A stretch of DNA of 39,065 bases from Cladosporium sp. IMV 00045. Taxonomy: Eukaryota; Ascomycota; Dothideomycetes; Cladosporiales; Cladosporiaceae. The stretch lies in NCBI GenBank assembly GCA_001931905.2, contig MSJI02000601.1:1-39065 (forward strand), given 5' to 3'. A model generated the notes under the pieces. It worked only from the letters and a program-made list of their open reading frames with translations. It ran no database searches and had not been told where the DNA came from. Positions 1 to 11,032 of the stretch are shown one piece after another (the first letter of the stretch is position 1; each line of letters begins with the position of its first letter). The position numbers and the translations under genes were made by a program.

Positions 1-343
1 AAACCTGCACCCTCTGATGCTCAGGCAAAAGGCGCATGCCGGCCGTGGCTAGGAGGAAGATGGGCGTATTCTCCACTTCATCCGCAGGCACGATACCCAG
101 GGCAAACTCAACCAAGGGCGCCAAATGCTCCGGTCCGATGTCCTCTGGCCTCTCGCCGAAAGTGGACACGCCGGGGTGGACTTTCTTGCGCCATTTCTTG
201 TCGGTCTTGATTTTGGGTAGACGATCGAGTTCTTGCGACGAGGCCGAGGCGCGCGCGCTGGCGGCGTTCTTCCAGTTGTAGACGTAGACGCGAGTGCCAG
301 ACGATCCAGCGTCGAGGATCACGCCGTAGCTGTGCTTACCCAT
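1..343 (-). CDS. YND1: Golgi apyrase (GDA1/CD39 family, YND1-like), N-terminal part
   Basis: This is the first 114 codons of a GDA1/CD39 nucleoside phosphatase; the rest lies beyond the left edge. Family members hydrolyse nucleoside di- and triphosphates in the Golgi lumen, which keeps nucleotide-sugar transport and glycosylation running. The start is an ATG whose complement is at 341-343. The protein begins MGKHSYGVILDAGSSGTRVY, and the LDAGSSGTR stretch is apyrase conserved region 1, the phosphate-binding loop. Near the left edge, about residues 97-106, LLATAGMRLL matches apyrase conserved region 2. The lack of an N-terminal signal peptide fits Ynd1-type enzymes, which are anchored by a C-terminal membrane segment outside this window. 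The frame is open throughout with no intron. The family call is firm; YND1 rather than GDA1 is inferred from the MGK start directly before ACR1. Confidence 0.9.
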   Translation of the reverse strand, partial: MGKHSYGVILDAGSSGTRVYVYNWKNAASARASASSQELDRLPKIKTDKKWRKKVHPGVSTFGERPEDIGPEHLAPLVEFALGIVPADEVENTPIFLLATAGMRLLPEHQRVQV

Positions 344-874
344 TGCGGGCGATTGGGGAGGGTCCTTCTTAGGCGAATTGTGGGTTTCGATGGTGTAGCG
401 AGAGGCGCATCGTGGTATGGCGCGCTCTAATGCATGGGCGGACAGGACATGGAGAGGGAGAGGCGTGAGAGTTGGAGGGACAAGCAAAAAGCGCAAGGTT
501 ACCACAGGCGAGAGAGCCAGGGTTCCTGACAACAAGCCGTCGACGCCACGCAAGCTCAACGGTGATCTCGCTCGCCTCCCCCCAGCCGCAGATGTCTATC
601 AAAGTCTGTAATTGGTCTCGAGGTCTCGGTATTAGTACACTACTTCTCGAACACGCCGTCTCACTCTGACACTGCATTATAGTTTCGTAAAAAGTAATAT
701 TGCATGAATATCCTCCTGCAAAACCGACATTCAGAGCAGCAAATCTTAGCCTTTGCTTGACTTGACAACTCGTCCACCTGGTGAAAGTCCAAATGGGCAC
801 TCGTCTAAACGTCTTCGAACGAATAAAGTGTCTATATCATTTATACCTCAAAATTGCCCACTATGCCAATGCAA
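344..874. other. Spacer between glutamine amidotransferase 3' end and apyrase start
   Basis: Both flanking genes are on the minus strand, so this should hold the amidotransferase terminator region, if not already inside its 3' UTR, and the apyrase promoter and 5' UTR. Short open frames occur on both strands, but none resembles a protein family I know. I see no clear TATA box. Confidence 0.5.
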
Positions 875-1800
875 TCACTCCTCCAACAAAAACCTAATAA
901 AAGCAGCCGCAACCGCCACGCCATCATGATGCTTCCTCACCCTCTCCATGCCGTCCTTATACGTCGCATCGTCGAAAATTCCCTTCTCATGCCTCGAATC
1001 GAGCAACTCGGACACAATATCCCCATTGAACTCCGGATGCCCTTGCACGGTGATAAGACGCTTCTTCTCATACATGCCCTGCACATCGCAGCGCGGCGAG
1101 TGGCCCAGTTGTTCCACGGAAGGCGGGTAGGTAAAGACGATGTCGCGGTGCATTTGGTGGATAGCCTTCGAAAGGAAATCGGGCCAAGTCAGCAATCCCT
1201 TCCTGCTCATACCTTAGTCATGTTGATAAAGAGCGGATACTCACCACTTCCTGTACACCAAACAACTCCCTCCCCTTCTCCGTCAACTGCATAGGCGTCA
1301 CGCTGACTTCCCACCCTCGATCGCTGCGTCCGACTTTCTGATCCAGCGCGCGCCCGATGATCTGATGTCCGAAGCAAACGCCGATCAACCTCACCCTGTC
1401 CTGCTGTAGAACTTTCCGCGTGAACTCGACGAGTTTGAGAATCCAGGGCTCGTCGTCGAAGGAGTTGTGGCCTGTGTTTGATTCAAGATCAGCCCCAAAA
1501 CGTCCCTCCCTTATGCATTATCTCCCCAATCCACCGCAAGCAATGTAACGCAAGGGCAAACTCACGACTCCCACTAAGCAAAACAGCATCAACCCCCTCA
1601 ATATCCGGGTAGATCTCATCATTCACCACATCGTACTTGCGCACGTCCAACTCGGGGACTTGCACGCTGTCTTTCTCGCGCACTTCCCGCACGCCATTCT
1701 GCAGCAGCTCTTTGAACAGGTTGCCGTATCCGCCGTATTTCGCTTTCGTGTTGCCGATGGGCGTGTCGCATTCCAGCACGGCGATGCGGAGGGGTGGCAT
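875..1800 (-). CDS. Class I glutamine amidotransferase-like protein, 261 aa, three exons
   Basis: This is a GATase1-fold protein of the stand-alone fungal type related to yeast YLR126C. Members are predicted to hydrolyse glutamine or a related amide; the true substrate is unknown. Exons on the minus strand are 1800-1566, 1471-1245 and 1198-875. The introns are 94 nt and 46 nt, and together the exons give 786 nt in frame. The triad is visible: nucleophile Cys111 in GVCFGHQ, His208 and Glu210 in VQGHPEF. SGSRHNSFDDEPW spans the first splice junction, which supports it. The chosen start, MPPLRIAVLECD, begins right at the first beta strand and follows an A-rich leader. The second intron is very short, and its acceptor was chosen to keep frame; another AG a few bases away cannot be excluded. 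The open frame continues upstream to about 2205, but that part is not family-like. Confidence 0.87.
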
Positions 1801-2799
1801 TGTGTTTGGTTTTTTGGTTTTGAGATTTGGTTCGATGGAGGGGTTTCGTGGGAGGGGTAGAGAAATGGGGTGGGAGAGAGCGATGCGAAAGAGAGGGAGA
1901 AAAACGAAAGCTGTATGAGAGAGAACAGTTAGAGATACGATAGAACAGAATGGCACAGCGTATCGGCGTTTGAATTTAGTAACAATTCCCTTCGTCTCTC
2001 TGAAGAACGCCGCTCTCGCTATGACATATCTCGCTCGCCTTGTTGCCATTACACAATCTGGACCCCTCCCTACACTCCACAATCCCGCTTCTTTCGTTCC
2101 GATAAGATAACCCAAAAACCACCACCGAGGCATCGGAAAAGGAAATTCTATGCGGTGGGCCATGTGTGGCAAGTACCTGTTTCTTTGGCTCGTCTGGCTA
2201 GACACATCACTTCATGGGTTTTCTATCAGGTAAGGAACGATGAGGCAGGCATTGTTGCCTTTCGAGAGGGCACAGAAATGTCACACAGATCACATGGGAC
2301 TTTCTTATTCAAAGTCCCCTAACAACACGAATTCAAACGGCAAAAACGGTCAGTATTCTGGAAAAGCAGTCGGCGAGTGAAGAAAAAAGAGGAAAGAGTC
2401 CATTTTAATATAAAAGTAAAAGTAAAGCAAGCATCCACTCACCAGAAGAGCGCAGAACCTCGCACAAAGCCCAGTCAAACATCGCACATCAAAACCAAGC
2501 AAAGCAAAGCAACGCAGAACGCCCTCAGAACCGTCGTCAGAATTCGTAAAGGGGCTGCAACAAGAGCCAGAGGCAGGAAAAAGAAAGAAGAGAACCGAAG
2601 AAAGCCATTCTCGTCTCTTCTCTTTTCAGAAGCAAGAAGAGAGCCTCGGAGGGACATACAATCGCGACAAGAATGGCGATAAAAAAGCGAACAAACTCCC
2701 AGGGATTCCCGTGAAACTTCGTATAAATCATCTCACATCAACAGTGCGGTCGTGTCTTTCCAGAAACTCAGTCGTACAAAAAAGCAGCAGCAGCAGCGC
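1801..2799. other. 1 kb spacer: PPS1 3' region and amidotransferase promoter
   Basis: This sits between two minus-strand genes. The stretch just upstream of the amidotransferase start is purine-poor on the coding strand, with a CAAAA-rich leader. Around 2400-2440 the plus strand is A-rich (repeated AAAGT units). Open frames here show no recognisable domain, so I support no gene. Confidence 0.5.
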
Positions 2800-5120
2800 T
2801 CAGCTCTGCCTGGAGTAAGGCTTGTTCATGGCGGCGATTTCGCGCGCGATCGTCGCCCACTCCATCTCGCGGCGCAGCGGCCGGCCGCGGCGCTGACATT
2901 GGAATTCTTCCCATTTCAGGAGCTCGTAGCTGCGAGACGGAAGAGCGGTGTCAGTACTGTTGACTTGATGAGAGAAGTCTCGAACTTACGAGAAGCGAAG
3001 ATGCGGCTGGATGATGACGTTCAGCCTGCGGGCGCGCACGAAGCAGTAGGCGCGCGGGAGGGAGAGGCCGAGCTCGTTCATGACTTCGGCGATGCAGATG
3101 GTTGCGGAGCGGGAGACGCCCACGCGGCAGTGGACGAGGGTGGCGGTGCCGTTGCGGCGGCCGCGTTCTATGAAAGAAGGCCAAGGTTAGCGGTATGTTC
3201 ATGAAATCCGGCGGGAATTGGAAATGCTTACCAATGAATTCCAGGCACCGACCGAATTCCTCCGTCAGCGGGTCGACGCCGTTGTCTTGGACCTTGTCGA
3301 CGTAGAGAAGATTCTCTCTCGGCCATTGTTCCAAGAACTCTTTCTCCCAAGTCACGGGCTCGCCTACGCTGAGTACCTGGCCAATGCCGAGCTCTTGGAG
3401 GAGCTCTGGGTTGTCCGCGTGGCCTAGATTGCCCAGGTACATGTACGGCAAGATACGGCTTGGAAGACTACCGTCCATCTTGTCCAACCACTTCGGCGCA
3501 GGTGGACAGAGCGATTGGATGTCTCCGTTGTGCTTTGGTGAAGATTGCAGCAGTCTAGGCTGAATCGCTCGCAGCAAAGCAACATCCGAACCGTACGCGA
3601 AGAAATTTCGCTTCTTCTCTTTGTGCAACTGGAGCCACGCATCATGCACAGGGACGCACTCCGCGTACATGTAGTACGCCAGCGCCAGAAGCGACGATTC
3701 GGTGTAGCCATCCGTGCAGTGGATGAGGATTTTCCTTCCGTCAGTGTTGCCGGTGCGCATGATGCTATCACCGTCTTCGTCAAAGTCCACACCCAGGGAA
3801 AGCTTGCTGTCCCTTCGAGCTTTGTCGTCGACTTTGGTGTGCGCTTGGCGATGCATCCATGCGCACACATCGACGAGACCGTCGACCTCTGCGTGCGACC
3901 ATGTGGGTGGCATGATGGCGCCCGATCCCGGGAACTCCAGCTGTGGAATAGCCAGGTCTGTTAGTTCAGATTGGATCTTCCCGTCTAGAAGATCATCAAG
4001 AAGTTTGAACGCCTTTGCGTCGGGGATCTGCGCGAGATCGCTCGCCTCGATCATAATATCGAATTCGGGTTCGTTTTGATCACGATAATCCGCAAATGCT
4101 TGCAAACCAGGGTCTGGCGTGGGTCCCATCCATACGTTGTGGGAAATTTGGGAAGGTCTGGTCATGGAACACATCTCCATGCGTTCCCAGTGAAAGAAAT
4201 CCATGACCTTTCTCGTCATGCAACCCTCCGAGTCGATGGAAATGATTTCGGGGTGGTCACACTCGATGTTGGTGTAAGAGTCTGGAAATGGTTAGACATC
4301 AAAAGATAATACCTTGTGAGGTTCGCCACTTACCCGAAACAACAAACGTGTTGAAGGACCTCTCTCCTTGCTGCGGTACGCCTTCGACCTTTCTCTGCCA
4401 GAGCGCCTGCGCTCTCGAGATTCTCTTCGCCAGATCCTCAACTTCGGCTCTCGGCGTGTTGTTATCGCCGTAAACCACAATATCACTGACAGTTGCCATC
4501 TTACAGGCCTGGATTTGAAAGTTCCTCACGCTGAAGCCTTCCCTGGGATCAATGTCTAAAAAGTCTCCAGTATCCTCGTCCCCAGAGTAACACTTCAAGA
4601 TCTCATCCGGAGCAACAGCGCCCTTTAGCTTGCTGTGGGACAAGTCTCCTCCGGCCTTGACGACAGTGATGCCACGGATGCATTTTGGTGTGCGGCGTAG
4701 ACCTTTCTTGCGGGCAGTGAAGAAGGCAAGTTGCAGCTGATTATCGGCGTGTAAGCCGTGTAGCCACGGGAAGACTTGCTTGGTGGAGGGGAGCGGCTGG
4801 GTGGCGAGGTGGTCAAGCGCCTGAGCTAGGAGAGCAGCAGATATGTTGTATAGTGGTGGGTCATTGCTGTGTTTTGGAAATGATGTGGGAGGATGGAGGA
4901 GTGATGTTGTTTCGAGCAGCTGGGTGGAGGTGGGGGGAGATGCTGGTGGGGTGTCGAGTTGGCGCGGCGAGGGTCGGGGACCCGGCGAGCAGTGGGGAAT
5001 GTGTTTGTTGGGTACGGCGGTAGGCGTGCCTCGTTGGGAGGTGTTGATGCTTAGATGGCCTGGAGGGGGAGTGCTGCGGCCGGGCAGCGGAGCTGGGCGA
5101 GCGAGTATGGTGGCCATCAC
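2800..5120 (-). CDS. PPS1: Dual-specificity protein phosphatase PPS1, 714 aa, four exons
   Basis: In yeast, Pps1 is a dual-specificity phosphatase linked to S-phase control. Exons on the minus strand are 5120-4334, 4281-3232, 3167-2990 and 2929-2800. The introns are 52, 64 and 60 nt with canonical ends, and the total is 2145 nt. The C-terminal DSP domain has the complete signature HCRVGVSRS with nucleophile Cys626 and Arg632, followed by a conserved RARRLNVIIQPH segment. A second, central phosphatase-like motif, ILIHCTDGYTESS, lies near residues 450-455; it keeps the cysteine but lacks the catalytic arginine. The N-terminal 100 residues are Pro/Ser/Thr rich and probably disordered. The gene starts with two consecutive ATGs, so either could be used. 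The protein ends KPYSRQS. All three junctions restore conserved family sequence, so the model is strong. Confidence 0.95.
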
Positions 5121-5654
5121 ATGCGTGGTGAGGGTTGGGAGCGGAGCAACGAGACGATTGTCGACGGATCAATTGGTCGCGTGCTGGGTTGTTATTGTGA
5201 GTGACGGAGAAGAAAGAAGGCAACGAGGTCGTGTGAGGATAGTGAGCTCGTTATCAGTAATAATAAGGCCGAGGTGAAGTTGGCGGATTGAGAATGGCGT
5301 GCAGCAGCTGATACCAGTGTGGAATGCGCCTGTTTACATGACGCGGCGGCAGTGCTGGCGGGCAGGCGAGACGCAGTGGACGTTGGGTCAAACACAGCAC
5401 AAAGACAATGTGATGTGACGACTGTTTAATCAAACTGGTGTCTGGTGGGTATAATACAGAGGAGAAGGCAATTGTGTAAGCAAGTGTAGGTATGAAGAAG
5501 GCCGGAGGTGACTAAAGGCAGAGGGTGGTAGAGATAGAGAAAGGCAGAAACGGCGCGCCTTAGGAACGACGATGATGGATGGATGGGGGATTATTGACAC
5601 GGGAAGACAAGCGCCAACACTACCCAGTACTTTTTTACCCTCCCCGTCGCCAGA

Positions 5655-5710
5655 CCCATGGCTTGCATGCTCTGCCTGCATGTGTGGATGCGTGGGTGCA
5701 TGCATGGCTT
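5655..5710. repeat. TGCATG/CATGCA word cluster
   Basis: Several copies of TGCATG or close variants are packed in about 55 bases, ending in GTGCATGCATGG. A second small cluster (CATGCATGCAT) lies near 6053-6063. These alternating purine-pyrimidine words are self-complementary. They may be simple-sequence drift or binding sites. Confidence 0.5.
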
Positions 5711-6075
5711 GACTCTGCCCTCGACTCTGGCTGGATGCGCCTTGGATCTCCCCGCAATGCCTCTGATAGCGTGCGAGACCTGCCCGCTGGTTCGTCAGCC
5801 TCCCACTGATCACTGCTCTGATCCAGCCCGCTCCCTGCAACCCACTCACCCACGCCCACTAGGTATCTTTCCTCTCCCTCTTAAACTCCATCACCCGATT
5901 TACGCCTGCTAGTTAACGGCTATTTAATAACGGCACTGCATTAATCCATCCCATCTACACCATTAGTATCTACCACACAGTAACGCTCCTCTCTCTCTCT
6001 GCACCCTGCTGCGTTCTAGAAGACGCCCCTCCGCCTGACACAGCACCTCTCCCATGCATGCATCTGTCTTCTTGA

Positions 6076-6095
6076 GCCGCCGCCGCCGCCGCCGC
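6076..6095 (+). repeat. GCC trinucleotide microsatellite
   Basis: About six and a half GCC units run uninterrupted in the PPS1-TYW4 spacer. Nothing indicates that it is translated. Confidence 0.85.
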
Positions 6096-7395
6096 ACTTC
6101 TCTGCCCGTCGCACACGCGACATGCACCCTGTCGCATTGAGTTTGGCTCGGGTCGAGCATCCGAAAAGCACCGACGGATCTGGCCTATCCAAGGAAGAAG
6201 GTACCACCATGGCGTTTGGTCGCGCCAGCTTCCGCCCTGGAAGAAGGCAACTCATCCGCATAGAACCCTCGCTTTCTTGCCATCTCCTACGGCGGCCTCC
6301 GTCAAACGACCCAGAGACGCGGTTCACGCCTACATATCTCCTGCAAACGCCTCAGCAACGGTATCGACGATGTTCTTCAACCGAGCAGAGATCCGCGGCC
6401 TCTGCCCCCAAAGCTGCAGCAAGCTGCCCCTCCCCCAGGATTCCCACGAGCTAGCTACTAGGAGCCCACCAAAATTCATCGACGCTAAATTATCTGACTA
6501 CCTACACCAGCTACATACATCACCGATCGCACTTCTCAGACGTTGCCTGTCTCAAGGAAGGCCCCCCTACCATCCTTCTTGTGCTCCCAACTTGCTTGTT
6601 GGAAGGCAGTCAGAGATGGTGTGAGGATGAATGCAGAACTAACGCGCCATGACATGTGTGCCGCTGTATCCAAGAAATCTTACCCTCGCCTCCCTCGGCC
6701 AGCAGACGGACACTAGCCGCGAGCATTCTCCCTCAACGCTTTTCCTGGGGTCTCCGCACGCTAAGTAGCTCTTCGCAGAGCCTCAATTGATGAGCACGAG
6801 CGCTTCACGGGTACAACGATACTCCCAGAGCCAGCTTACATGCCAGAAAGTACCGAGCCGCATTCGCCGCGTCTTTGCATGGTCAGCACTTGCAGGGGAA
6901 GCTCTTCGAAAGCGTTTCCAAAGGACCCAGGGATTGCACTTCCGTTTCACTTTGACATGATGTGAAATCCAAGCCCGTTTGCACCACTGGAATTGCTGAT
7001 CGTTTTTGTTACCTCCGGAATCTGTTCGCTGAGCCACCGACGATCTCTCATTAGCGTTGCGTTGGCGCCAAAGCATCTTCGCTTGTGCTTCGTCTTGGTT
7101 AGCACGCCTATCGAGGGTCGCGCCTATTATCATCTCGATTCCTACGATCGTGAGTGCACCTGGTACAAAACGTGCCAACACTTCACCTGCAAGCTAAATC
7201 CCATGATTGAAGGTCACATTGTTGGTCTAGTAACATAGCGTTTGTAAGTCAATCGAATATCGCCGTCAACTGCTAATATTGGAAGATCTCGACCTCTGTC
7301 CAAGCATACAGTCTCTTGTGATACTTCCTCCAACAAACCCCTGACAAATCAGGTCCTCTCTAAACAGAGCAGTAAGTACACCACCGGAACTTCCC

Positions 7396-10300
7396 TCACC
7401 TCGCCTCACCACTCCCACCTTCCCTCGCCAATTCCATCAACTCAGCCCCCAAACGCTCCAAGTAGAACCTCCTCACCTCATCAGGCACGTTCTTGAACGC
7501 GCGTGCAATCATCCCAACATCCTTCCTCCCCTTCTCATACGCCGCCAGATCCCTATTCCCATAAACATCCCTCCCCGCAGCGTATCCAGAATCCAGGTTG
7601 CGGAAAAACACATTCACCGCAACACTCGGCTCCGCCTCCGTCGGCACCGCCGCGTGCGCCCACATGGGCGGGATGTACAGCACCTCGCCAGGCCCCAAGT
7701 TGGCAATGAACGGGTGGCAGTCCGCGAGTTCGGGGTGATCCTGCACCGTCGCCGTGAAAACGTCGAGAGACGACGACGACGCGCCAGGTGCGAAGCCCAG
7801 TTTCGTCACATCCCCCGGCGGGAAGAGGATCAGCCGCTTGTGTCCGCGCACCTGGCACAGCACGTTGCCCATCACGTCGTAGTGCAGCCACATGGCGACG
7901 GGGCCTGAGATGCGCAGCGGCGAGCTGTGCGCGGTCTCCGCTGCTTGAGCGAGCTCGGCCGGGAGGGAGAAGTCTTGCGCGATTTCGGGGAAGTCTGCAC
8001 TCAAGTCCGCAGGCGCTTTGCTCGGTTCCGCGGCCGACAACGAGCGCAGGTATTGCGTGCCGCCGGCGGCGATGGCGTCGAGGAAGTCTCCCAGGGACTT
8101 GGTTTCGTAGGTGAAGTTTTTGGCACGGAAGTCCATTTTCGGGGAGGGAGAGGCGTGGACGACGATTTTGCGCGAGGCGCCCAGCGTTTCTTTCAGGTAT
8201 TCAGGTGTCCATTTCGTCGTGCAGGGCCCGAGGTCTAGGTCGAGGAGGACGAGCGGTTTGGAATTCGCGAGGACTTTATCGAAAGTCCCCTGTGGAGTTA
8301 GGAGGACGCGACGCACGCTGCATTCCGTGGGACCTTTTTTCGAGGGTGAATGGTTGGTTTCGCTTTCGCTCGCGTCGCCGGTGTCCTCAGCGAGGTGCCA
8401 CCTCGTCGTCGTCGTCTCCGCGTCCTGCTCCAGCTGTAACTCACAGGCAGAACTCCAATACGTCCCAAACGAAAAACACGTCGCCCCACCCCCCAGCACC
8501 AAGGAGCCGTGCAAACTATGCCCGACCAACATCGGCCTCTCCCCAACGATCGGATACCTCCTCCCATCATTCAGCAAATCCACAACCTCATTCTCCCTCC
8601 CCAACATCCCCTTCCCAATCACACCCCCCACAATCGCCAAATCACCGCCCAGCATCGTCGTCTGCGCTCCGAAACGGTGGATTTCGTTCCCCTCGAGCTC
8701 CACGCAGGGGTACTCTGACCGCTTCCACTCGATGCTCAGATTTTCATCAAGAAACCAAGCCCACTCTTCCCGCACGATCGTTCCGTCACCTCCTATACCG
8801 CCAAGCACGGAACCGCTGCACCCTCCCTCGTTCAGGATCAAGTTCGCGCCGAAGCGCGCCGGAGGCTGGTTTGTCGCCTCGCCGCTGCTGCAGGGGATGG
8901 TTTGCCAGCGGCCCGTCTCGCGCGTCCAGAAGAGGGAGGAGGAGAGGACGGTTCCGGAGCTGGTTTTGCCGCCGTGCACTAGGACTCCCCAGTGGCCTGA
9001 GCTGGTGCACACGTAGGCTGCGCTGTGGCGGTAGCGGCCTTCGGGCAGAGTGGCGGCGGGTTGCCATGTGTTGTTGTGGCGCAGCCAGCATTCGGAGGAG
9101 GCTTGGGAGGGGGAGCGCCGGCCGCCGATAAGGAGGCAGTCGCTTGTTGATTGGTCGGAGTCGGAAGGTGAGGAGAGGGGCGTGATGGTGTGGCACATCA
9201 GGCCTGTGGGGAGGGGTGGGCTGGCGATTCTGCCGGGAGGGGAGGCGGTGGGGGAGGTGGTGTAGATTTCGGTGGAGGTTTCGCGCTCTTTCACGCCGAG
9301 GCCGGCGTGCAGGCCGATGGATTCGGGGGTTGTGGTGGCGTTGTTGAGGATTTTCGCGAGGCTGGGGAAGGCGTAGGGCGTGGTTGGTTGGGTGGTGTTG
9401 GGGGGCGGGAGGAGGTCGGCGAAGCGGCGGTGGGAGTGGGGGCCGGGGAGGGGGGTGGCTACGAGGGGTGTCTTTTCGGGTTCTTGAGTTGGTTTGCTGG
9501 TTTTAGGGGGGTTGTCGGGCTGGTCAGTCGAGGCGGGCTTGGTGGCTCTCATTAAGAAGTAATGCGAGCCGAATAGAGCGAATTCCTCCCACTCGTCGAA
9601 GGGCTCGATTTTATCCAATGCACGTCGTTGCTCGGCGCTCAAGAACTTGGGATCGGACCAGAGGTCCCACAGAGGTCGAATGTCGAGGCCGGCGGACGGC
9701 CAGCCAGCGCTGGCGAAACGGTCTTTCATCTGATCGATTGTCCCGATGGCGTGCAGGGGAGTGCGTAGCTTTTGGAAATGCTTCAGCATGGTTTGGGCGA
9801 AAGGATGGTCCGGTCCGTCGGGGAGGTGTTGCTCCAGGAGACAGAAGCGGGCGTCGTCGTAGGTCGCCGCCCATTCCAGGACTGCCTGCGAGCCGGGGAT
9901 GTCCATGTAGGCTGTTGAGACTTCGGCCACGAACAGGATGGCTACAGAGCTGTTTTCCGAGTCGAGATGGTCTTGGAGGACAGATTTGAGGAAGTCGAGA
10001 TTGCGCAGGTCGCATCCGATCGCGGCGTAGTGGGGGCTGTGGCAGAGGACTCCGGATGAGTTGTTGGTCTTCTCGAGGCCGGGGAGGACGGCTTTCAGCT
10101 CGTCGGAGCGATCGATCATGGTTTGCTTCTTGAGCATGAGTTGTGGGTAGTCGACGTCGACGAAGACGGCATCGTTGCAGATTTCGGGAATTTTGCCTAG
10201 GAAGAGCCAGGGTAAGGGATCGCTGTGTTCGAGTTAGCATTCCATGTCACTCTCACAAACTCATCAATTGTAAGGACGAATCGTTCAACAGTCAACCTAC

Positions 10301-10636
10301 ATACTATCCACAACCCAAATTCACAACCAACTTCTTCTTGCCACTCGGTTCTTCGAGGAATTTCTGCACGGTGTGCTCAATTGCCCGCATTCGCAGCCAG
10401 TAACCTCTATTGATCAAAGGCGAACGACGCTTGAACTTGCCGGTGAAGTGCTGGAAGTACTGCGGCTCGTTGGCGTAGTAGATCTTTTCCACCGAGCGTT
10501 TCGACACGATCGAGCTGTTGTTGGTGTCCATGATAAATTCGTCTCGCTTCTGTTTGGCCGGGTCGACCAACTTCGGCGGCTTTGACCGTCGAGGGTTCGA
10601 CCGCCGAGGTGTGACGATGTCAAAATTGTCAGCCAT
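7396..10636 (-). CDS. PPM2: tRNA wybutosine-synthesizing protein 4 (TYW4/PPM2), 1052 aa, two exons
   Basis: TYW4 carries out the last steps of wybutosine formation at G37 of tRNA-Phe: SAM-dependent methylation and methoxycarbonylation of the side chain. Exons on the minus strand are 10636-10305 and 10222-7396; the 82-nt intron (GTATGT...ACAG) splits the tyrosine codon of the SAM-binding motif NLGCGYDPLPW, near residues 106-115. Domains in order: leucine-carboxyl-methyltransferase-like domain (about 30-375), a Pro/Thr/Ser-rich linker, kelch-like repeats (about 470-700, with HGG-type turns), and a C-terminal JmjC/cupin domain. The last has WLHYDVMGN (metal ligands His891 and Asp893) and a later PPMWAHAAVP that supplies the second histidine. 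It is longer than yeast Ppm2, largely through linkers. It is divergent from ATG18, 396 bp apart. Large opposite-strand open frames here are GC-driven shadows. Confidence 0.95.
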
Positions 10637-11032
10637 AACCCCTGTGGCCGTCAGTGAGGTTGGTTCAACTCGAGGGTTCTTGACCTCACTCTTCTGACTC
10701 GACGACTTGACATGTGATGATATTCGATCAAGGAATTTAAAGTTGGCAGGGGACGGACCGCAGTTTGCGGGGTGTGTGATTCGGCTGGGCTACTTTGGCG
10801 CATCCGAGCGAGATGATCATCATCATCATAATAATGCCTGCCTGACTTGTCTGCCAACCACCCTGCTACCGCGCTCGGATACCCAAATAGCAACGACAAC
10901 CTCCAACCATTCTTTTTGCATTGCAGGTACTGGTGTGTCGTGCAGATTCTTCGGGTGATGATTTTCACCTCTGCTCTTCCACCAACACAAATCACCGGTC
11001 GACGTGACTGAAGCCAGCTGCTTTGCGTCGAC
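10637..11032. promoter_or_regulatory. Divergent promoter region of TYW4 (-) and ATG18 (+)
   Basis: This 396-bp spacer separates two head-to-head genes, so it should carry both promoters. A short CAT/AAT-rich tract (10812-10834) is visible. I see no certain TATA box or named binding site. Confidence 0.55.

Larger units (their letters stand above)
5121..7395. other. 2.3 kb spacer with no supported gene
   Basis: This is the longest gene-free stretch in the window, between the PPS1 start and the TYW4 stop. It contains a GCC microsatellite near 6076-6095, a cluster of TGCATG-type words at 5655-5710 and 6050-6065, and several short open frames on both strands with no recognisable domains. It may hold a long PPS1 promoter or leader, a non-coding RNA, or a degraded gene; reading alone cannot decide. 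Confidence 0.5.

Noticed and set aside
1801..2205. A 135-codon in-frame N-terminal extension of the glutamine amidotransferase
   Set aside because: The family start MPPLRIAVLECD already begins at the first strand. The extension has no family similarity and no clear targeting signal, so open frame by chance is likelier.
8111..9131. Two long plus-strand open frames of about 300 codons each opposite TYW4
   Set aside because: They are antisense to a well-supported gene in GC-rich DNA. Their translations are Ser/Arg/Pro rich with no domain, as expected from a shadow frame.
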